From QHWK01 sp035315685 (lineage in GTDB: Bacteria > Acidobacteriota > Vicinamibacteria > Vicinamibacterales > CAVVIG01): a stretch of 11,274 bases of DNA. The position numbers were made by a program, and so were the translations under genes. Positions 7,580 to 11,274 of this stretch are shown here, one piece after another. A model generated the notes under the pieces. It searched no databases, had not been told where the DNA came from, and saw nothing but the letters and a program-made list of their open reading frames with translations. The stretch spans positions 1 to 11,274 of the forward strand of contig DATFXR010000848.1 in NCBI GenBank assembly GCA_035315685.1. The letters run 5' to 3'. Numbering within the stretch: position 1 is the first letter of the stretch; each line of letters begins with the position of its first letter.

Positions 7580-7624
7580 AGCTCTCCCATGTCACGGTTC
7601 GCGCCGTGTCCGCTCGCAGTCGGC

Positions 7625-9076
7625 CTACGCCGCTCGGATGCGCCCGATCTCGCCGAGCACCGGCAGATCGAGCTCTTCCCGCAGCTCGCGCAGATCGTGC
7701 ACCGACCGATCGAGATACTCGCGGCCGAGCGTCAGCGCCGCACCGACGCAGATGCCGGCGACCACCGACAGCAGCATCACGCGCAGCGGCACCGGCTTCA
7801 CCGGCTCGGTCGGGAAGGTCGCCGCATAGAGGACGCTGAACTGTTCGCCGCGGCGGTTGCGTTCGACGTTCTCGGCGACCTCGGCCGCGTGCAGCTTCTC
7901 CGTCAGTTCGCCGTACTGTTTCTTCTCGAGCTCGTAGTCGCGGGTGACCGCCAGCAGCTGCTGTTCCACGCTCGGTGCCGCCTCGACGCGCGCCTGGTAG
8001 ACGGTGATCTGGCGCCGCATATCCTCGTCGGCGCGCTGCAGATCGCGGATGCGCAGCCGCGCCATCTCGCGGTCGGCCATCAGCTGCCGGTACGTCGGAT
8101 CGGCCTGCAGCTGTCGCGTGCGGTCCGATTCGGGCCGCTGCGTCTCGGCCTCGGCGTCTTTGCGGGCGGTCTTCAGCTCGTCCTGCAGCCGCAACACATC
8201 GGGGTGCTTCTCGGTGTAGGTCAGGCGCGCCGTCGCCAGCTCCCGCTCGAGCACGGCGACCCGCGCCTGCGGCGTGGTCGCCGATTCACGCGCCGAACCG
8301 GTCTGCAGTCCGAAGACCATGTCGGACTGACCGCGCTGCAGGGCGTCGATCTGGCGCTCGATCATCGAGAGCCGATCCTGTTCGCCACGCAGTGACGTCG
8401 AGGTCGAATCGATCTGCTGCCGAAGGCCGGACAATTGCTGCAGGTTCGCCGAGGTCTGCTCCGGCAGCCGGCCCATGTGCGCTTCCTTCGCCTTGCGCAC
8501 CCGCTCCTCGAGCTGGTCGAGCCGAGTCTGGCTCGCGTCGAGCTCCTTCGTGATGAAGGCCGACGTGTGTTCCGCGACCTGCTCGCGTGCCTTGGTGTTC
8601 TCGTCGACGAAGACATGCGCCAGCCGATTGGCGACGCGCTGTGCCCGGGCCGGGTCGCCATCGGTGTAGGACACGAAAAAGCTGTCCAGGCGCCGCGGCT
8701 CGTTCGTGGGCGTCAACGGATCGGGGACGCCAATCGTCACGTCGGTGCGCATGTTCGCAAGCATCAGATCGTCGGGCAGCCGGTCGGTGAGCCCTTCTGC
8801 GCGAGCGACGCGCGAGAGCACCGTCGTGCTCAACAGCTGCTGTGACACCGCACGCATCCGCTCCTGGTTGTCGAACGTCGTGTTCTGATTCACGAGGTTC
8901 GCCGAGACGGCCGGCGCCGTCACCGCCAGAGTCGCGGTGGCCTTGAATTGCTTCGGCAGGAACTTCACGAGCCCGGCGCCGATCCCGATCGACGCGACGA
9001 TCGGCACGATCAGCCACCACTTGCGCCGGCGGAAGACAGAGAGGTAGTCGAGTGCGTGAACGGGGGTTTCTTCCAT
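7625..9076 (-). CDS. wzz: Wzz/GNVR-type polysaccharide co-polymerase (chain-length determinant)
   Basis: A 483-residue inner-membrane protein with a long periplasmic coiled-coil body that regulates chain length and links the inner-membrane synthesis machinery to the OPX export protein. A short cytoplasmic N-terminus carrying the LDYLSVFRRRKWW motif is followed by TM1 (about 20-38). The periplasmic part has an alpha/beta base, helical segments at about 165-250 and 270-410 with TYTEKHPDV at 286-294, and a GNVR-like PSVEQQLL...DYE segment (about 368-395). A Pro-rich P.EPVKPVP stretch (422-430) precedes TM2 (about 431-451), and a cytoplasmic tail ends in LPVLGEIGRI, which probably contacts the kinase-like ATPase. 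The kinase is a separate polypeptide, not fused as in Wzc. This split form resembles the XrtA-locus and myxobacterial arrangement. Its ATG directly follows the TAA of the barrel gene, with GAGGG eight bases upstream inside that gene. Confidence 0.92.
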   Translation of the reverse strand: MEETPVHALDYLSVFRRRKWWLIVPIVASIGIGAGLVKFLPKQFKATATLAVTAPAVSANLVNQNTTFDNQERMRAVSQQLLSTTVLSRVARAEGLTDRLPDDLMLANMRTDVTIGVPDPLTPTNEPRRLDSFFVSYTDGDPARAQRVANRLAHVFVDENTKAREQVAEHTSAFITKELDASQTRLDQLEERVRKAKEAHMGRLPEQTSANLQQLSGLRQQIDSTSTSLRGEQDRLSMIERQIDALQRGQSDMVFGLQTGSARESATTPQARVAVLERELATARLTYTEKHPDVLRLQDELKTARKDAEAETQRPESDRTRQLQADPTYRQLMADREMARLRIRDLQRADEDMRRQITVYQARVEAAPSVEQQLLAVTRDYELEKKQYGELTEKLHAAEVAENVERNRRGEQFSVLYAATFPTEPVKPVPLRVMLLSVVAGICVGAALTLGREYLDRSVHDLRELREELDLPVLGEIGRIRAA

Positions 9077-10318
9077 TTAGCGGACCCTCATGGGCTTCGA
9101 CGTGGTTACCTGAAATCCGATCCGGTTGCGCTCGGTCTCCCCGCCTGGACGGTCGATGGTTTGATGGGTGCCGCTGTAGAACACTTCCAGGTGAATGGCC
9201 GGCGTCGCGGCATAGCCGACGACAGCCTCAATCCACACCGATCGCAGCGGGAGGTCGAGGTCGGTCAGCGGATCATTGCGCCGCCACGACACGCCGCCTG
9301 ACGAGTAGACGCGGCGTGCGAGTGGTACACGGAGGTGTCCGCTCAGCTCCTCGTTCTGCGTCGTGCCGCCAAACCCGTAGGCCGGAACAAACGAACGGCT
9401 GTACTCGGCATCGACTGCGAACTTATGAAAACTCCGGGCCAGACCGGCACGCCACGCCGGTCCGACGCGTGGCCGGGACAGCTCGGTGGCGCCGAGCCTC
9501 GAGAAGCCGCCGGCGCCGAAGACATGCATCTGCTCGGAGAGTCTGTAGTCGAGTCCGGTCCAGAGATTCTGAACGTCGAACGTCTGGTCGATCGAGCTGG
9601 CGAGTGGTCCCGCAATCGGCGGCGGATGTGTGAGGGCATGCGCGATCTGGAAGTCGGCGGTCAACGCCAGCCGCGTGTCGAGGGCGTGCCGCACGCTCCC
9701 GTTGACGCCCTGGCTGTGACCACCTCTCAGAAATTCCGAGCCAACGGAACTATGGTCGAAGTCCACGAACTGGAAGTCGTAGCTGACGCTGACCGTCGTC
9801 CGCTTGCTGAGATGCGCTTCGAGGCCGCCCTGCGTGTCCCAGATTCGCGATCCGTTGCGGATGAACGGGAGCCCGACAAAGGCGACCAGCTCGGTCGTTG
9901 GCACCGAGGCCGCGTAGCTGCGCACGAACAGCGCGACGTGCGGAGAGAGCAGCCGCCGCCCGTAGAGCGATCCGAACTGGTCGTAGCTGTTCAGCGTCGA
10001 GAGCTCGCGATACAGCAGGAACGCGCCGTCGTAGGTCGCCGACAGCTGGCCGCGCCGGCCGTTGAAGTCGAGCGACACCCGCGGGTTCACGGTGTTCAGA
10101 AAATCTGCCGCGGGCACGTCGCCTTCGCCGCGCACGAGGACGTTGTCGTCCCACGCGGCGGAATAGGAGATCCCCGGCGTCACGCTCCAGCCGGCAGCCG
10201 CCTGGGAGTTGGCCTCGATCGTCGGCGTGAAATTCGACTGCTGCGCAGCCGCACCACGCGGGCCGATCAGCGAGACCGCCGCCAGTAACGCCCACGTAGA
10301 CGCGGAGGCGCGAGACAT
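9077..10318 (-). CDS. Outer-membrane beta-barrel protein of the EPS export system (EpsL/BBP2-like)
   Basis: A 413-residue exported protein with an N-terminal signal peptide; signal peptidase I would probably cleave after AAA at residue 25 (AAA|QQ). The mature part alternates polar and hydrophobic residues over many short strands rich in Tyr, Phe, Gly, Arg and Asp, as expected of an outer-membrane beta-barrel. The W-S-V-T-P-G-I-S-Y-S...W-D-D-N-V stretch (about 43-60) matches the opening of the EPS-locus barrel family in XrtA-type clusters (EpsL, outer_membrane_beta-barrel BBP2). It is not a porin, TonB receptor or OMP85 protein by visible motifs. Lying between the OPX and co-polymerase genes, it is the likely outer-membrane channel for the polymer. 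I chose ATG 10318 over GTG 10327 because AGGTGA lies five bases before it and would fall inside the gene otherwise. Family membership is likely; its pairing with the OPX protein is inference. Confidence 0.82.
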   Translation of the reverse strand: MSRASASTWALLAAVSLIGPRGAAAQQSNFTPTIEANSQAAAGWSVTPGISYSAAWDDNVLVRGEGDVPAADFLNTVNPRVSLDFNGRRGQLSATYDGAFLLYRELSTLNSYDQFGSLYGRRLLSPHVALFVRSYAASVPTTELVAFVGLPFIRNGSRIWDTQGGLEAHLSKRTTVSVSYDFQFVDFDHSSVGSEFLRGGHSQGVNGSVRHALDTRLALTADFQIAHALTHPPPIAGPLASSIDQTFDVQNLWTGLDYRLSEQMHVFGAGGFSRLGATELSRPRVGPAWRAGLARSFHKFAVDAEYSRSFVPAYGFGGTTQNEELSGHLRVPLARRVYSSGGVSWRRNDPLTDLDLPLRSVWIEAVVGYAATPAIHLEVFYSGTHQTIDRPGGETERNRIGFQVTTSKPMRVR

Positions 10319-10323
10319 GGCGT

Positions 10324-10329
10324 TCACCT
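10324..10329 (-). promoter_or_regulatory. Ribosome binding site that decides the start of the barrel gene
   Basis: AGGTGA is five bases upstream of ATG 10318. An upstream in-frame GTG at 10327 overlaps this motif and would have no ribosome binding site of its own, so the ATG is preferred and the signal peptide begins MSRASAS. Confidence 0.65.
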
Positions 10330-10333
10330 GGCG

Positions 10334-10942
10334 CTAGTCGGGCACCACGACCGTGTCGCCCGGCCGCAGATAAATCGGCGCGCGTGTCGATTTCAACGCG
10401 TCCTTGTAGTTGAACGTGATCGTCTCCACGCCGGACGTCGATGGACGCAGGATGCGGATGTTCTTCACATCGGCGAAGTCCTTCAAACCGCCGGCGAGCG
10501 CGAGCGCCTGCAGGATGGTCAGCGGCGCCTGGAGATTCACAGCGCCGGGATGATTCACTTCGCCCATCACGTACGCCGTCGACGCCGTCGCCTCGACGAC
10601 GATCACGGTGACCGTCGGATTGGTGACGTACTCGGTGAGCGCCTTGGCGATCTGATCGCGCAGCTCGATCGGTGTCAGGCCGGCGGCCGCCACGTCGCCG
10701 ATCAGCGGCAGGGTCACCTTGCCGTCCGGCCGCACCTGGACCGACTGCGACAGTTGCGCGTCCTTGTAGACCTCGATCCGCAGCTTGTCACCGGCGCCGA
10801 GGCGATACTCCTCGGTCACGTTCGGCGGCACCGCGGCGGCCTTCTTGTCATTCTTGTCCTTGTCGGCGGCGAAGGCGGGGCCGGCGCCCAGCCCGGCCAT
10901 AAGCGCGACGCAAATCGACGCAACGATGGATCTATGCCTCAT
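10334..10942 (-). CDS. wza: Short OPX (Wza-like) polysaccharide export protein
   Basis: A 202-residue periplasmic export protein that would form the ring connecting the co-polymerase to the outer membrane. A signal peptide (MRHRSIVASI..., hydrophobic core to about 20) is cleaved probably after AFA at residue 25. I see no lipobox, as the only nearby Cys (C11) sits inside the hydrophobic core with Ile before it. A charged Lys/Asp spacer (27-34) is followed by the Poly_export domain (about 43-117, with YRLGAGDKLRIEVY and VRPDGKVTLPLIGDV) and one SLBB domain (about 123-175). The protein stops at YLRPGDTVVVPD. E. coli Wza is about 380 residues, with extra repeats and a C-terminal amphipathic helix that forms the outer-membrane pore; both are missing here, so this protein alone should not cross the membrane. 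The ATG at 10942 has GAGGA eight bases upstream and starts 11 bases after the GGDEF-domain gene. Confidence 0.93.
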   Translation of the reverse strand: MRHRSIVASICVALMAGLGAGPAFAADKDKNDKKAAAVPPNVTEEYRLGAGDKLRIEVYKDAQLSQSVQVRPDGKVTLPLIGDVAAAGLTPIELRDQIAKALTEYVTNPTVTVIVVEATASTAYVMGEVNHPGAVNLQAPLTILQALALAGGLKDFADVKNIRILRPSTSGVETITFNYKDALKSTRAPIYLRPGDTVVVPD

Positions 10943-10950
10943 GATGTTGA

Positions 10951-10955
10951 TCCTC
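10951..10955 (-). promoter_or_regulatory. Ribosome binding site of the OPX gene overlapping the upstream stop codon
   Basis: GAGGA lies eight bases before ATG 10942 and shares bases with the TGA (10956-10954) that ends the GGDEF-domain gene. Ribosomes finishing the upstream gene would release on this site, so translation of the two genes is probably coupled. Confidence 0.65.
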
Positions 10956-11274
10956 AGTTGTGATCGGCGGACGGCGACCGCAGGCCGCCGCGCCAGTTCA
11001 CGATCGGCCGAGCCAGCGCCTGCCGTTTGAGCGAGTCGGCGTCGACGGCGTGCGTCGGATAGCACGCGGCGCCCACAGCGATGCGAAGGGCCGTCGGGAA
11101 TTCGTAGTTCTCAATCCGCGACACCAGCCGGTCGATGACGCGGGCGGAGTGATCGAAGTCCGCGTCGAGGAGCACCAGCGCCAGCGTGCCTTTGCCGGTG
11201 TGACCGATCAGATCCGTGTCACGGACTTCGCGGCCGATCAATTGCGCGACCTCCTGCACCGTGCCGTCGTCGGC
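10954..11274 (-). CDS. Degenerate GGDEF-domain protein, C-terminal fragment cut by the window edge
   Basis: The last 106 residues of a protein that begins beyond the right edge. They align by pattern with the second half of a diguanylate cyclase (GGDEF) domain: V.DTDLIG.......LALVLLDADFDHSARVIDRLVSRI, then a LRIAVGAACYP segment in place of the usual SIGVA.YP, and a helix ending the domain. Where GGDEF should stand the protein has GKGTL (fragment residues 27-31). The signature Asp/Glu-Glu is gone, so c-di-GMP synthesis is very unlikely. An RDTD (18-21) sits exactly five residues before this position, the spacing of the RxxD inhibitory (I-) site that binds c-di-GMP. The protein could therefore be a c-di-GMP sensor for the operon, or simply a decayed domain. 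Whatever domains lie N-terminal (receiver, PAS, membrane segments) are outside the window. Confidence 0.75.
   Translation of the reverse strand, partial: ADDGTVQEVAQLIGREVRDTDLIGHTGKGTLALVLLDADFDHSARVIDRLVSRIENYEFPTALRIAVGAACYPTHAVDADSLKRQALARPIVNWRGGLRSPSADHN

Noticed and set aside
7580..7624. Possible promoter or terminator in the largest gap of the operon
   Set aside because: Only 45 bases, with no T-run after a stem and no convincing -35/-10 pair; it holds just the ribosome site of the CpsD-like gene.
10943..11065. N-terminal extension of the OPX frame into the GGDEF gene
   Set aside because: It would place 41 Arg-rich residues before a clear signal peptide; the ATG at 10942 has a good ribosome site.
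11182..11196. Active diguanylate cyclase
   Set aside because: The GGDEF position reads GKGTL, without the acidic residues needed for metal binding and catalysis, so I call it degenerate.

Overview
This window is an 11.3 kb piece of one exopolysaccharide (EPS) synthesis and export operon. Every gene I accept lies on the minus strand, so transcription runs from the right edge to the left edge. The DNA is GC-rich throughout, with strong G/C third-position bias, which also leaves long meaningless open frames on the plus strand. The genes look like those of a Gram-negative bacterium, since they include an outer-membrane beta-barrel, a periplasmic OPX (outer-membrane polysaccharide export) protein and an ExeA-type ATPase. 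The split co-polymerase/kinase pair and the XrtA-like gene set are known from deltaproteobacteria/myxobacteria, betaproteobacteria and Acidobacteriota. Acidobacteriota (Vicinamibacteria-like) is my best guess, but it is inference only.

Layout in transcription order, from right to left: (1) the C-terminal end of a degenerate GGDEF-domain protein, cut by the window edge; (2) a short OPX (Wza-like) export protein; (3) an outer-membrane beta-barrel; (4) a Wzz/GNVR-type co-polymerase; (5) a CpsD-type BY-kinase-like P-loop ATPase without a tyrosine tail; (6) a polyprenyl-phosphate sugar-1-phosphate transferase that starts repeat-unit assembly; (7) a Wzx-type flippase; (8) a LicC-like nucleotidyltransferase; (9) an ExeA/GspA-like AAA ATPase of the kind found in XrtA/PEP-CTERM loci; (10) a WbpA-type UDP-N-acetylhexosamine dehydrogenase; (11) the first codons of a probable family-2 glycosyltransferase, cut by the left edge.

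Genes (2)-(7) supply the frame of a Wzx/Wzy-type pathway. The transferase loads the first sugar on undecaprenyl phosphate, the flippase moves the unit across the inner membrane, the co-polymerase and its ATPase partner control chain length and export, and OPX plus beta-barrel would carry the chain out. Genes (8), (10) and (11) would make activated precursors or extend the repeat unit. No polymerase (Wzy), exosortase or complete glycosyltransferase is in the window, so these must lie elsewhere if the system is complete.

The genes are very tightly packed. Junctions overlap by 4 or 8 bases, are stop-then-start with no gap, or are spaced by at most 45 bases. There is no gene-free stretch over 50 bases, no room for an internal terminator, and I see no tRNA, rRNA, CRISPR array, insertion sequence or phage gene. 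The most notable points are the GGDEF relic that has lost its active-site motif but keeps an I-site RxxD, the apparent OPX/beta-barrel composite translocon, the kinase-like ATPase with no tyrosine cluster, and the LicC-like cytidylyltransferase inside an EPS operon.
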